From contig NZ_STGK01000005.1 in NCBI RefSeq assembly GCF_004919105.1, positions 246,281 through 310,280 of the forward strand: DNA of 64,000 bases, given 5' to 3'. Each line of letters opens with the position of its first letter. Within the stretch, counting starts at the first letter, position 1. The notes beneath the pieces were generated by a model. The model was not told the origin of the DNA. It searched no databases and was given only the letters and a program-made list of their open reading frames with translations. Shown here piece after piece: positions 52,472 to 60,593 of the stretch. Source of the DNA: Nocardioides sp. GY 10113. Its GTDB lineage: Bacteria; Actinomycetota; Actinomycetes; Propionibacteriales; Nocardioidaceae. The position numbers were made by a program, and so were the translations under genes.

Positions 52472-53149
52472 ATGACCTACACCGGTGACGTGACCGTCGG
52501 CGGCCCGCCCGCGGTCCGTGAGCTGCCCTCGCTGACCGTGACGAAGATCGCGGTCGACGAGAGGATGGCCAACAACGCCTACCTCCTGACCTGCGTCTGC
52601 ACGGGCGACCAGGTGCTCGTCGACGCGGCCGACGCGCCCGAGGTCCTGCTCCCCCTGCTCGGCGACACCGACCTGGCCGCGGTGGTCACCACCCACCAGC
52701 ACTGGGACCACCACCGCGCCCTGCCCGCGGTGGTCGAGGCGACCGGAGCCGAGGTGGTCGCCGGCGCCCCCGACGCCGACGCGATCACCGAGCAGACCGG
52801 CGTCCCGGTCGCCCGACGGGTGACCGACGGGGACACCATCTCGGTGGGCGACTGCACGCTCGAGGTGATCCGCATCACCGGGCACACGCCGGGGTCGATC
52901 GTGCTGGCCTACGACGACACGGCCTCCGGGGGCACCTGGCACCTGTGGACCGGCGACTCGCTCTTCCCCGGCGGAGTGGGCGCCACCTTCGGCGACGCCG
53001 CCGCGTTCGCGTCGCTCATCGACGACGTCGAGGCCAAGATCTTCGGGCGCTTCGACGACGCCACCTGGTTCTACCCCGGCCACGGCGGCGACTCGACCCT
53101 GGGGGCCGAGCGCCCGCACCTGGCGGAGTGGCGCGCACGCGGCTGGTGA
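52472..53149 (+). CDS. Metallo-beta-lactamase fold hydrolase (glyoxalase II-like)
   Basis: 225 aa. [15 protein letters not shown] is the HxHxDH metal motif, [10 protein letters not shown] gives the next His, WTGDSLFP the bridging Asp, and [10 protein letters not shown] the last His, so both metal sites are complete. The arrangement matches hydroxyacylglutathione- or mycothiol-thioester-type hydrolases. The substrate is inferred only from the class. It diverges from uvrA; CAGACT lies 7 nt before ATG 52472, a possible leaderless promoter. Confidence 0.88.
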   Translation: MTYTGDVTVGGPPAVRELPSLTVTKIAVDERMANNAYLLTCVCTGDQVLVDAADAPEVLLPLLGDTDLAAVVTTHQHWDHHRALPAVVEATGAEVVAGAPDADAITEQTGVPVARRVTDGDTISVGDCTLEVIRITGHTPGSIVLAYDDTASGGTWHLWTGDSLFPGGVGATFGDAAAFASLIDDVEAKIFGRFDDATWFYPGHGGDSTLGAERPHLAEWRARGW

Positions 53150-53173
53150 CACCGGGGTGGCCGGGGCCGCGGC

Positions 53174-53749
53174 TCAGACCCGGTCGCGGTCCAGGACCGG
53201 GCGCTTCGCGCCCATCAACGTGCGCAGCCGGCCGAGGCCACGGTGTCGGGCGACCCGCACCGCGGTGGCCGACATCCCGAGGGCGCGCGCCGTGGCGGCC
53301 ACGTCCAGGCCCACCACGTCGATGCAGGCGATCACCTCGGCCTCGCGGGGGCTGAGATGCGCCAGCAACCGGCGGGTGGTGTCGTCGGACTCGAGGAGCG
53401 AGTCCGGGGCGGGATCGCGGGCCACCTCGGTCGCCCCCGCGTCGTCGGCGGGGTAGGTCTGGCGCCGCGCCGAGCGCCGCCGGTGGTTGGCGGCGATGTT
53501 GCGGGCGATCGAGATCAGCCAGCCGCCGAAGTCCAGGTCGGAGCCCTTGAACTCGCCGATCTTGGTGGCGGCGACCGTCCACGCCTCGGCCGCGATGTCG
53601 TCGGCCGCGGTGGCGGAGTCGCCCGAGGGCAGGGTCGACAGCAGCACCACCAGTCGCCGGGCATGGAGCTGGTAGAGGCCGCGCCATGCGTCCTCGTCGC
53701 CCCTCCGTGCTCCCGACACCAGGTCGCCGTCGGCTCCTGACGCCATCAC
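53174..53749 (-). CDS. ECF-type sigma factor (SigD-like)
   Basis: 191 aa. Region 2 covers residues 12-95 (DEDAWRGLYQLHARRLVVLL, then FGGWLISIARNIAANHRRR for -10 recognition), and region 4 residues 130-185 (HLSPREAEVIACIDVVGLDVAATARALGMSATAVRVARHR). No SnoaL-type extension is present. GTG 53749 is chosen because GGGAGG lies 7 nt upstream. It diverges from a single-pass membrane protein that has the layout of an RsdA-type anti-sigma. The GTAACG-type promoters nearby resemble the -35 reported for M. tuberculosis SigD as I recall it. Confidence 0.85.
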   Translation of the reverse strand: MMASGADGDLVSGARRGDEDAWRGLYQLHARRLVVLLSTLPSGDSATAADDIAAEAWTVAATKIGEFKGSDLDFGGWLISIARNIAANHRRRSARRQTYPADDAGATEVARDPAPDSLLESDDTTRRLLAHLSPREAEVIACIDVVGLDVAATARALGMSATAVRVARHRGLGRLRTLMGAKRPVLDRDRV

Positions 53750-53797
53750 TCCCGTGCCTCCCTCATTCGCGGCGCACACTACAAGTCGAGGGCGTCC

Positions 53798-53823
53798 GTA
53801 ACGATCTGAGGGGCATATGACAT
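53798..53823 (+). promoter_or_regulatory. Sigma-factor promoter P1 (GTAACG-N15-GACAT)
   Basis: GTAACG at 53798-53803 and GACAT at 53819-53823 with a 15-nt spacer, upstream of the anti-sigma-like gene. Transcription would begin close to ATG 53833. The same two boxes with the same spacing recur at 54764 and 55024. Confidence 0.75.
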
Positions 53824-53832
53824 GTTGTGGGT

Positions 53833-54732
53833 ATGAGCCGGAAGAACCCACGACCGAGCCGCGACGCCGTGCGTCGTGCGCTCGCTGCCGACCTCACCGG
53901 CTCCCACCCGCCCGACGAGCAGCTGATCCAGCGTCTGGCCGCCATCGCGGCGGCGAGCCCGCTGCCGCCGACCGTCACCCCCTGGTGGCGCCGTGGCGCC
54001 GCCGCCATGGTGTTCGGCGGCGCCCTGGTCGTCGGTGGCGGCGTGTCGTACGCGACCGGCGCCGTCGACGCGCCGTGGTCGCCGTCCGCGCCCGTGAAGC
54101 CCACCCAGAACGCGCCGCTCAGCCCGCTCGAGCCGACCGACGGCGCCGCGGCGTCCGAGCCGGCCGAGACCGCCACCGTCCCCCGTGAGCGTGCCGCCGA
54201 GACCGAGGCCACCCACACGCGGGCGCCGTCGGCCGACAGCACCGCCCGCGACGACGAGTCCGCGGACCGCACGCGGGCCACCGACGACGACGCCACGTCC
54301 ACCGCGTCCGAGTCCTCCGGCAAGGCCACGGGCCACGCCGAGGGCAAGAAGAAGGACAAGCAGGACAAGAAGGAGTCGGAAGGCGCCGGCAACGGTCACG
54401 ACAACGGCAACGCCTGGTGGAAGAACGAGGGTGACGCCAGGAGCGCGACGGCCGGCCACGCCTGGGGCCGTGACGGCTCCTCCGGCGAGGAGCGTGCCGC
54501 CGACGCGGTCACCCGTGCCAAGGCGCTCGGCAAGGGCCACGGCTACGCCTTCGGCCGGGGCTACGCCTACGGGCATGGCCGCGGCTACCAGCCGGGGTGG
54601 CGTGGTGACCACCGTCCCGTCGCCGACACCGGCGACCGCGCCGGCAACGGCCTGGGCAACGGCAACGGCAACGGCAACGGTCAGCGCCACGGCAACGGCA
54701 ACGGCACCCGCGCCAGCAACGACGCCTGGTGA
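53833..54732 (+). CDS. Single-pass membrane protein, candidate anti-sigma factor (RsdA-like layout)
   Basis: 299 aa. About 50 cytosolic residues with an amphipathic helix (PPDEQLIQRLAAIAAAS) precede one membrane helix (about residues 57-75). A long extracytoplasmic tail rich in Thr, Ser, Glu and Lys follows, ending in Gly/Asn and Gly/His/Tyr repeats (residues 190-299). There is no HxxxCxxC zinc motif, so it is not a ZAS anti-sigma. The layout matches SigD-binding RsdA proteins. ATG 53833 is 10 nt after the -10 of P1; an in-frame GTG lies at 53827. The GGCAAC hexamer repeats near 54655-54705 may vary in number. Confidence 0.65.
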   Translation: MSRKNPRPSRDAVRRALAADLTGSHPPDEQLIQRLAAIAAASPLPPTVTPWWRRGAAAMVFGGALVVGGGVSYATGAVDAPWSPSAPVKPTQNAPLSPLEPTDGAAASEPAETATVPRERAAETEATHTRAPSADSTARDDESADRTRATDDDATSTASESSGKATGHAEGKKKDKQDKKESEGAGNGHDNGNAWWKNEGDARSATAGHAWGRDGSSGEERAADAVTRAKALGKGHGYAFGRGYAYGHGRGYQPGWRGDHRPVADTGDRAGNGLGNGNGNGNGQRHGNGNGTRASNDAW

Positions 54733-54763
54733 CGAGCACCGCGACAAACTTCTCGGGAACGGT

Positions 54764-54789
54764 GTAACGCCGTACCGAGCTCGCGACAT
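54764..54789 (+). promoter_or_regulatory. Sigma-factor promoter P2 (GTAACG-N15-GACAT)
   Basis: GTAACG at 54764-54769 and GACAT at 54785-54789, spacer 15 nt, 32 nt after the stop of the membrane protein gene. The next open frame with support lies more than 300 nt away, so the expected product is the C-rich hairpin RNA that begins near 54796. Confidence 0.75.
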
Positions 54790-54796
54790 CTCATCA

Positions 54797-54950
54797 GTGA
54801 CAGCGCGCGAAGGCCCCGCCCCACCGGGGCCGAGCGATGTCGCTGCTCGCAAGAGCATGTCCCCCATGAAGCGCCTGCCGGGACCCCCACACTGCCGGCA
54901 GGCCTCAGCACCCTGGCACCAATTCCCCCTGGTGCCAGGGTGCTGCTCTT
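54797..54950 (+). ncRNA. C-rich-loop small RNA (6C-like)
   Basis: Within about 150 nt downstream of P2 lie four hairpins. The first is 54812-54831, with a CCCCAC loop. Next comes a short one around CATGTCCCCCATG (54856-54868), then 54873-54903 (GCCTGCCGG stem, loop with CCCCC), then 54907-54944 (15-bp stem, loop ATTCCCCC). Three separate runs of exactly five C sit unpaired in loops (54861-54865, 54884-54888, 54925-54929). Unpaired C-runs in two adjacent hairpins define the actinobacterial 6C RNA, which pairs with G-rich mRNA. The family match is from memory and the ends are estimates. Confidence 0.6.
54907..54944 (+). terminator. Terminator hairpin of the C-rich RNA
   Basis: AGCACCCTGGCACCA pairs perfectly with TGGTGCCAGGGTGCT (15 bp) around an 8-nt loop, and is followed by GCTCTTCTCCC, a pyrimidine-rich stretch. 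It ends the predicted small RNA and isolates the next promoter. The remaining gap to 55117 contains P3 and the leader of the secreted protein gene. Confidence 0.7.
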
Positions 54951-55023
54951 CTCCCGTGGCCCGCACCGCGTCGCCCGTGGGACGTGACGGGCCTCACGTT
55001 GAGGCGCCTGGCTGCCGATACAC

Positions 55024-55049
55024 GTAACGGGATGACTGTCACGCGACAT
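55024..55049 (+). promoter_or_regulatory. Sigma-factor promoter P3 (GTAACG-N15-GACAT)
   Basis: GTAACG at 55024-55029 and GACAT at 55045-55049, spacer 15 nt. It lies 68 nt before the start codon of the secreted protein; the leader contains GGGGAGAA about 8 nt from that ATG. Confidence 0.75.
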
Positions 55050-55117
55050 CAACCAGGAGACAGCAAGGCGGACCACTCGGAGCCCGCACCAGTCGAAATG
55101 TTTGGGGAGAAATCCAC

Positions 55118-55555
<438 letters not shown>

Positions 55556-55578
55556 CGCGGTTCGAGCCGCACACGCCA

Positions 55579-55617
55579 CGAGGCCCCGACACCCACCACC
55601 CGGGTGTCGGGGCCTCG
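55579..55617. terminator. Hairpin terminator after the secreted protein gene
   Basis: CGAGGCCCCGACACCC pairs perfectly with GGGTGTCGGGGCCTCG (16 bp, 7-nt loop). It lies between convergent genes and can end both the secreted protein and kshB transcripts. Confidence 0.8.
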
Positions 55618-55667
55618 TCGTGTCACGCCGCCGCCGTGCGGCCGCGGCCGTGCCCGGAGGCACGGGC

Positions 55668-56753
55668 TCAGCTGTAGCTGGCCTTGACGGTGTCGGTCGT
55701 CGGGTGCGCCTGGCACCCGAGGCGGATGCCGTCGGCGAGGTCGTCGTCGTCCAGGACGTCGTTGTGGGCCATCCGCACCTCGCCCTCGATCAGCCGGATC
55801 GCGCAGGCCGAGCACTCGCCCTCGCGGCAGGAGAAGGGGGCCTTGATCCCCTTGCCCTCGAGGAAGTCGAGCATCGTCTCCTTCGGGTCCCAGTCGTCGA
55901 AGGTGTGGGTCTCGCCGTCGAGCTCGACCTCGAGCTTGACCGGACCGGCCAGCTCGGGCTCGGCGTCCGCCGGGTCCTCGGACTCCGCGGCCTCGATCTC
56001 GTCCTCGGCGCGCCGCAGCTCCTCGACGTCGCCGAAGGGGTTGCCGCCGAGCGAGATGAACTTCTCCTGGTGCCGGCGCTCGCGGGGGAACTCCAGCTCC
56101 TTGAGGACGCCGGTCACCATCTTCATGAAGGGCGCCGGCCCGCAGACGAACGCGTCACGCTGCAGGTACGCCGACGCGAACGCACGGATCTGCTCGGCCG
56201 TCGGGAGTCCCTGGACCGACTCCAGCCAGTGGATCACGTGCAGCCGGTCGGGGTGCTCGGCGGAGAGCCGGGTGAGCTCCTCGGCGAAGATGACCGATCG
56301 CTCGTCACGGTTCGCGTAGAGGAGCACCACGCGGCCCGTGCCCTCGGCCAGCACGGTCCGCACGATCGACATGATCGGCGTGACCCCGGAACCGCCGGCG
56401 AAGAGGAGCAGGTCGCGGTCGAGGCTGGCGGGGCTGAAGATGCCGGACGGCGGGAGGACCCGCAGCGTGCCACCGACCTCGACGTTGTCGCAGAGCCAGT
56501 TCGACGCGTAGCCCTCAGCGGTCCGCTTCACAGTGACGGTGAGCGGGCCGCCGTCGTGGGGGCTGCTGGAGAGGGAGTAGCACCGCGCGGCGACCCCGGT
56601 GAGGTCGCTCGGGACCGCAACCGTCAGGAACTGTCCGGGTCGGTAGGCGAACTTCTCCTCGGCGCCGGCCGGCACCGCGAGGCTGATCGATCGTGCGTCC
56701 GCGGTCTCGTCGACGACGTCGACCACGTCCAGCACGAAGGACTCGATGTCCAA
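55668..56753 (-). CDS. kshB: 3-ketosteroid 9-alpha-hydroxylase reductase (KshB-like)
   Basis: 361 aa. FAD domain: YRPGQFLTV and RCYSLSSSP (RxYS). NAD domain: LFAGGSGVTPIMSIV and LLYANRDERSVIF. C-terminal plant-type [2Fe-2S] domain: CREGECSACAIRL plus a later GCQ cysteine. HWLESVQGLP and KRTAEGYASNWLCD closely follow M. tuberculosis KshB as I recall it. It passes electrons from NADH to KshA. A TTG start (56753) is chosen because AAGGGGA lies about 7 nt upstream. The region of about 60 residues between the two domains is acidic. Confidence 0.88.
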   Translation of the reverse strand: MDIESFVLDVVDVVDETADARSISLAVPAGAEEKFAYRPGQFLTVAVPSDLTGVAARCYSLSSSPHDGGPLTVTVKRTAEGYASNWLCDNVEVGGTLRVLPPSGIFSPASLDRDLLLFAGGSGVTPIMSIVRTVLAEGTGRVVLLYANRDERSVIFAEELTRLSAEHPDRLHVIHWLESVQGLPTAEQIRAFASAYLQRDAFVCGPAPFMKMVTGVLKELEFPRERRHQEKFISLGGNPFGDVEELRRAEDEIEAAESEDPADAEPELAGPVKLEVELDGETHTFDDWDPKETMLDFLEGKGIKAPFSCREGECSACAIRLIEGEVRMAHNDVLDDDDLADGIRLGCQAHPTTDTVKASYS

Positions 56754-56797
56754 CGTTGGTCCCCTTGCTGATGTTGAGAGCAGTGCGGTGCGGCGGC

Positions 56798-57100
56798 TCA
56801 GTAGCCGTCGTACGCCCCGATCGGGATCCGACCCTCTCGGACGGCGGCGTCGATGCTAGCCAGCATCCGCGGACAGGCCCGGTGGTGGTCCCGGCCAGCG
56901 GTCCCGCCCTCGCGACGGGCGAGCTCCGGGCAGGCAGCGGCGGCGCCGGCGGTCCACTGGATCGACGTGTGGTGCTCGCTGTTCTTCTTGACCCCGACGA
57001 TCGCGGTGCAGTCGAGGCAGGCCACCTCCACCAGGCGCGCCTCCGTGTAGAGCCGCCGATCCTCCAGCGTCTCCTCGCTGGTCGGGACGAACGACGCCAT
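56798..57100 (-). CDS. Small Cys/His-rich protein of the ksh operon (unknown)
   Basis: 100 aa. C-L-D-C near residue 28, GVKKNSEHHTSIQW in the middle, CPELARRE, HHRACPRML, and a C-terminal IDAAVREGRIPIGAYDGY. Four cysteines and several histidines suggest a metal site. No signal or membrane segment is present. Its ATG shares one base with the kshA stop, and kshB starts 44 nt downstream, so it lies inside the hydroxylase operon. I do not know its function. It might be an assembly or ferredoxin-like partner, but the spacing fits no ferredoxin type I know. Confidence 0.75.
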   Translation of the reverse strand: MASFVPTSEETLEDRRLYTEARLVEVACLDCTAIVGVKKNSEHHTSIQWTAGAAAACPELARREGGTAGRDHHRACPRMLASIDAAVREGRIPIGAYDGY

Positions 57101-58245
57101 CAGTGGGCCGCCGGGACCCCGGAGGCCGCGTCCTGCTCGGCCTTCTTCGCCAGGTTGTCGGCGACCTCGGCCTGCCAGTACTCGTTGGCCTTGGTCGTGT
57201 CGACCTCGAACTCGAAGCGGTCGGTCATCTCCGGGTCGATGTCGGCGACGTCGACGTAGAACTGCTCGTACCAACGACGCAGCTGGTAGACGGGCCCGTC
57301 CTCCTCGCACAGGAGCGGGTTCTGCACCGGCACCTTGTTCTTCCAGATGTGCACGTCCTGGAGGAACCCGCCGCCGAACATGTCGGCGTACTTCTTGGCG
57401 ATGAAGTTGGCGGTCTTGTCGTCCATCCCGACGGGCTTCTTCACCGTGATCCCGTAGTGGAGGGTGAACGAGTCGGGTCCGGTCGGCACGTGGCAGTTGA
57501 TCAGCACGACCTCGGTCTGGAAGCCCTTGTAGTCGGTGTCGAGCCAGTTGATCATGTACGACGGCCCGTAGTAGCGCGCCTCCGACTTCAGGAACAGCTC
57601 GGCGTCGCCGTACCCCTCCTGCTTGTCCGGACGGCCCTTCGACTCCATGAACTGGGTCGCGGTGGTGCCCTCGAAGACGTTGCGGAAGCTGGTCGGGAAG
57701 GCGAAGTGCACGTAGTAGAAGTGCGCCATGTCGACCACGTTGTCGATCAGCTCTCGGCAGTGGGAGCCGATGATCTCCTCGGTGTTCCACACCCAGTCGG
57801 TGTACTCGCCCTCGGCGAGGCCCGGCAGCTGGGGAGGCAGGATCGAGCGGTCGGCCGGTGCGCCCTCGCTGTCGTGCCAGATCATCAGCTGGTCGTTGAC
57901 GATGGCCGTCTCGTAGCGCTGCGTGCGCGCGCGCAGCGGCACCCGCCGGGCGTAGGGGATCTCCTTGCAGCGGCCGTCGCCGCCCCAGCGCCAGTCGTGG
58001 AACGGACAGGCGATGTTGTCGCCCTTCACCTCGCCCTGGGTGAGGTCGCCCCCCATGTGCCGGCAGTAGCCGTCCAGCACGTTGAGCTCGCCCTGGGAGT
58101 CGGCCCAGACCACGAGCTTGGTGCCGAAGCCGGTCACCGCGTGCGGCTTGCCGTCGGCGTAGGTCGAGGCGAGGCCGAGGCAGTGCCATCCCCGCGCGAA
58201 CCGCTCGGGTGCGGTGCCCTGGTCCAACATCCGGGTAGTGCTCAT
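57100..58245 (-). CDS. kshA: 3-ketosteroid 9-alpha-hydroxylase oxygenase (KshA-like)
   Basis: 381 aa Rieske mononuclear-iron oxygenase. The Rieske centre is CRHMGGDL (C61, H63) and CPFHDW (C80, H83). IDNVVDMAHFYYVHFAFP holds the 2-His-1-Asp iron site, and VYQLRRWYEQFYVDVADI is a strong KshA stretch near the C-terminus. It hydroxylates C9 of androstadienedione-type steroids, opening ring B. ATG 58245 is chosen because the family starts about here and a TATAAC box lies 9 nt upstream, overlapped by a KstR-type operator. Confidence 0.9.
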   Translation of the reverse strand: MSTTRMLDQGTAPERFARGWHCLGLASTYADGKPHAVTGFGTKLVVWADSQGELNVLDGYCRHMGGDLTQGEVKGDNIACPFHDWRWGGDGRCKEIPYARRVPLRARTQRYETAIVNDQLMIWHDSEGAPADRSILPPQLPGLAEGEYTDWVWNTEEIIGSHCRELIDNVVDMAHFYYVHFAFPTSFRNVFEGTTATQFMESKGRPDKQEGYGDAELFLKSEARYYGPSYMINWLDTDYKGFQTEVVLINCHVPTGPDSFTLHYGITVKKPVGMDDKTANFIAKKYADMFGGGFLQDVHIWKNKVPVQNPLLCEEDGPVYQLRRWYEQFYVDVADIDPEMTDRFEFEVDTTKANEYWQAEVADNLAKKAEQDAASGVPAAH

Positions 58246-58246
58246 G

Positions 58247-58260
58247 TAGAACACGTTATA
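58247..58260. promoter_or_regulatory. KstR operator in the kshA-fadE26 divergent promoter
   Basis: TAGAACACGTTATA matches TNNAACNNGTTNNA at every fixed base. It starts 1 nt upstream of the kshA ATG and covers the TATAAC -10 of kshA and the start of the TATAGT -10 (58257-58262) of fadE26. A bound TetR-type repressor would therefore silence both directions. Confidence 0.75.
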
Positions 58261-58303
58261 GTTTTGGCCCGACGGAGACAAGCCGAACCGCAGGAGATCA
58301 CGC

Positions 58304-59491
58304 ATGCACCTGGCCCTGGAACCCCACCAGATCGCCCTGCGGGAGGAGTTGCGCGAGTACTTCGCCGAGCTGGTCACCCCCGAGGTCCGCGCCGGCCTCG
58401 CCTCGGCGACCGGAGAGTTCGGCGAGGCGGGCGTCTACCGCGACGTGATCCGCCGGATCGGAGCCGACGGGTGGCTCGGCATCGGCTGGCCCAAGGAGTA
58501 CGGCGGCCAGGCGCGCTCGATGGTGGAGCAGCTGATCTTCACCGACGCGGCGGCGGTCGCCGGGGTGCCGATCCCCTACCTGACGCTCAACACCGTCGGC
58601 CCGACGATCATGCGGTTCGGGAGCGAGGAGCAGAAGGAGTTCTTCCTGCCGAAGATCCTCGCCGGTGACCTGCACTTCTCCATCGGCTACTCCGAGCCCG
58701 GCTCCGGCACCGACCTCGCGTCGCTGCGCACCAGGGCCACGCTCGAGGGCGACGAGTGGGTGATCGACGGCCAGAAGATGTGGACCTCCCTGATCCAGTA
58801 CGCGGACTGGATCTGGCTGGCCTGCCGCACCGAGCCCGACGCACCGCGGCACAAGGGCCTGTCGATGATCCTGGTCCCGGCCGACGCCGCCGGCTTCTCC
58901 TACACGCCGGTGCACACCGTGGCAGGCGTGCACACCTCGGCGACGTACTACTCCGACGTCCGGGTCCCCGCCGCGAACCTCGTCGGCGAGCGCGGCGGCG
59001 GCTGGGCGCTGATGACCAACCAGCTCAACCACGAGCGCGTCGCGCTCACCTCGGCCGCTCCCCTGCAGCACTCGCTGCGGCTCGTGCGCGAGTGGGCCGC
59101 CGAGACCCGCACGGCGTCCGGCGCGCGGGTGATCGACACCGAGTGGGTGCAGATCGCGCTGGGCCGTGCCCATGCTCGGATCGAGGCGCTGACGCTGATC
59201 AACTGGAAGCTCGCCGCCGACGCCGACCACGGCGTCGCGCTCTCCCCCGCCGAGGCGTCGGCCACCAAGATCTACGGATCGGAGCTGGCCACCGAGGTGT
59301 ACCGCGCGCTGATGGAGGTCGTCGGGCCGCACGCCGGCGTCACCGCCGACTCCCCCGGCGCGGTGCTGGCCGGCCGGCTGGAGCGGTACTTCCGCTCCTC
59401 GCTGGTGATGACCTTCGGAGGCGGCACCAACGAGATCCAGCGCGACATCATCGGCTACATCGGACTCGGCCTGCCCGCCGCGAAGCGATAG
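58304..59491 (+). CDS. fadE26: Acyl-CoA dehydrogenase, FadE26/ChsE4-like (steroid side chain)
   Basis: 395 aa. LHFSIGYSEPGSGTDLASLRT and QKMWTSLIQYADWIWLA are FAD/substrate motifs, NQLNHERVAL lies where the catalytic acid is found in this group, and FGGGTNEIQRDIIG closes the protein. Each stretch closely follows M. tuberculosis FadE26 (ChsE4) as I recall it. With FadE27 it would form an alpha2beta2 dehydrogenase acting on the sterol C8 side chain CoA ester. AGGAG lies 8 nt before ATG 58304. Confidence 0.88.
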   Translation: MHLALEPHQIALREELREYFAELVTPEVRAGLASATGEFGEAGVYRDVIRRIGADGWLGIGWPKEYGGQARSMVEQLIFTDAAAVAGVPIPYLTLNTVGPTIMRFGSEEQKEFFLPKILAGDLHFSIGYSEPGSGTDLASLRTRATLEGDEWVIDGQKMWTSLIQYADWIWLACRTEPDAPRHKGLSMILVPADAAGFSYTPVHTVAGVHTSATYYSDVRVPAANLVGERGGGWALMTNQLNHERVALTSAAPLQHSLRLVREWAAETRTASGARVIDTEWVQIALGRAHARIEALTLINWKLAADADHGVALSPAEASATKIYGSELATEVYRALMEVVGPHAGVTADSPGAVLAGRLERYFRSSLVMTFGGGTNEIQRDIIGYIGLGLPAAKR

Positions 59492-59507
59492 GACGGACCT
59501 CACCATC

Positions 59508-60593
59508 ATGGACTTCCTCTTCACCCCCGAGCAGGACGAGGCCGCCGAGCTGGCGGCCACGATCCTCGGCGACGCCACCGGCAACGACCGGCTCAAGCAG
59601 GTCGAGGCGGCCGGCGACAGGTTCGACCGGGACCTCTGGAACCGGCTCGGCGAGGCCGGCCTGCTCTCGCTCCACCTGCCCGAGCAGTACGGCGGCGCCG
59701 GGCTCGGCCTCATCGAGCTCGCGCGCGTGCTGGTCGAGGCCGGCCGGCGGGTGGCGCCCGTGCCGCTCGCCGTCCACGGCCCCGCGGGCTACCTCCTGGC
59801 CGTCGCCGGGACCGACGAGCAGAAGGCGACCTGGCTGCCGGGGGTCGCGACCGGGGCCACCGTCCTCTCCGCCGCGGTGGCCGAGGACCTCGAGCACCTG
59901 CCTGCCGTACCGACGGCGACGGCCACCGCCGACGGACGCCTCAGCGGTACCAAGACCCTGGTCCGTGCCGGCATGGCGGCCGACGCGCTGCTGGTCACCG
60001 CCACCGGGCCCGACGGCGTCGGCGTCTACCTGCTCGACGCCGCGGCCGCGGGCGTCGAGCGCCTGGCCCAGCGGACCAGCGACGGCGACGTCACCGCCCT
60101 GGTCATGCTCAGCGACGCGCCCGCCTCCCGGGTCGGCGCCGGCGACGCGGCCGGCCTCCTGCGGTCGCTGCTGATCACCTGCGCGGCGGCCGAGCAGCTG
60201 GGCGTCACCGACGGCGCCCTGCGCCTCACCGCCGAGTACGCCAAGACCCGGGAGCAGTTCGGGCGCCCGATCGGCACGTTCCAGGCGGTCTCCCAGCGCC
60301 TCGCGGACGGCTTCATCGACGTGCTCGGGCAGCGGCTGACGCTGTGGCAGGCCGTCTGGCGGCTCGCCGAGGGGCTTCCGGCTGCCGACGAGGCGGCGGC
60401 GGCGAAGCTCTGGGCCGCGGACGCCGGGCATCGGATCGCGCACACCACGGTCCACGTGCACGGTGGCGTCGGCATCGACCTGGACGGTGAGGCGCACCGC
60501 TACTTCACGGCCGGCAAGCGGTTCGAGCAGCTCTTCGGCGGCGCCACCGAGCAGGCGCTGGCGATCGGACGCAGCCTGGCCGCGATCTCCTAG
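59508..60593 (+). CDS. fadE27: Acyl-CoA dehydrogenase-like subunit, FadE27/ChsE5-like
   Basis: 361 aa. RFDRDLWNRLGEAGLLSL and the C-terminal half (AEYAKTREQFGRPIGTFQAV, HTTVHVHGGVGIDLDGEAHRY) closely follow FadE27. The subunit keeps the FAD-binding half site but has a divergent middle, as expected for the non-catalytic partner of FadE26. It starts 16 nt after fadE26. The 3' end overlaps the convergent pucR-type gene by 4 nt. Confidence 0.88.
   Translation: MDFLFTPEQDEAAELAATILGDATGNDRLKQVEAAGDRFDRDLWNRLGEAGLLSLHLPEQYGGAGLGLIELARVLVEAGRRVAPVPLAVHGPAGYLLAVAGTDEQKATWLPGVATGATVLSAAVAEDLEHLPAVPTATATADGRLSGTKTLVRAGMAADALLVTATGPDGVGVYLLDAAAAGVERLAQRTSDGDVTALVMLSDAPASRVGAGDAAGLLRSLLITCAAAEQLGVTDGALRLTAEYAKTREQFGRPIGTFQAVSQRLADGFIDVLGQRLTLWQAVWRLAEGLPAADEAAAAKLWAADAGHRIAHTTVHVHGGVGIDLDGEAHRYFTAGKRFEQLFGGATEQALAIGRSLAAIS

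Noticed and set aside
54857..55027. 56-codon open frame starting ATGTCCCCC
   Set aside because: It runs through three strong hairpins and the P3 promoter, has no ribosome site, and its Cys/Pro-rich product looks like translated RNA structure.
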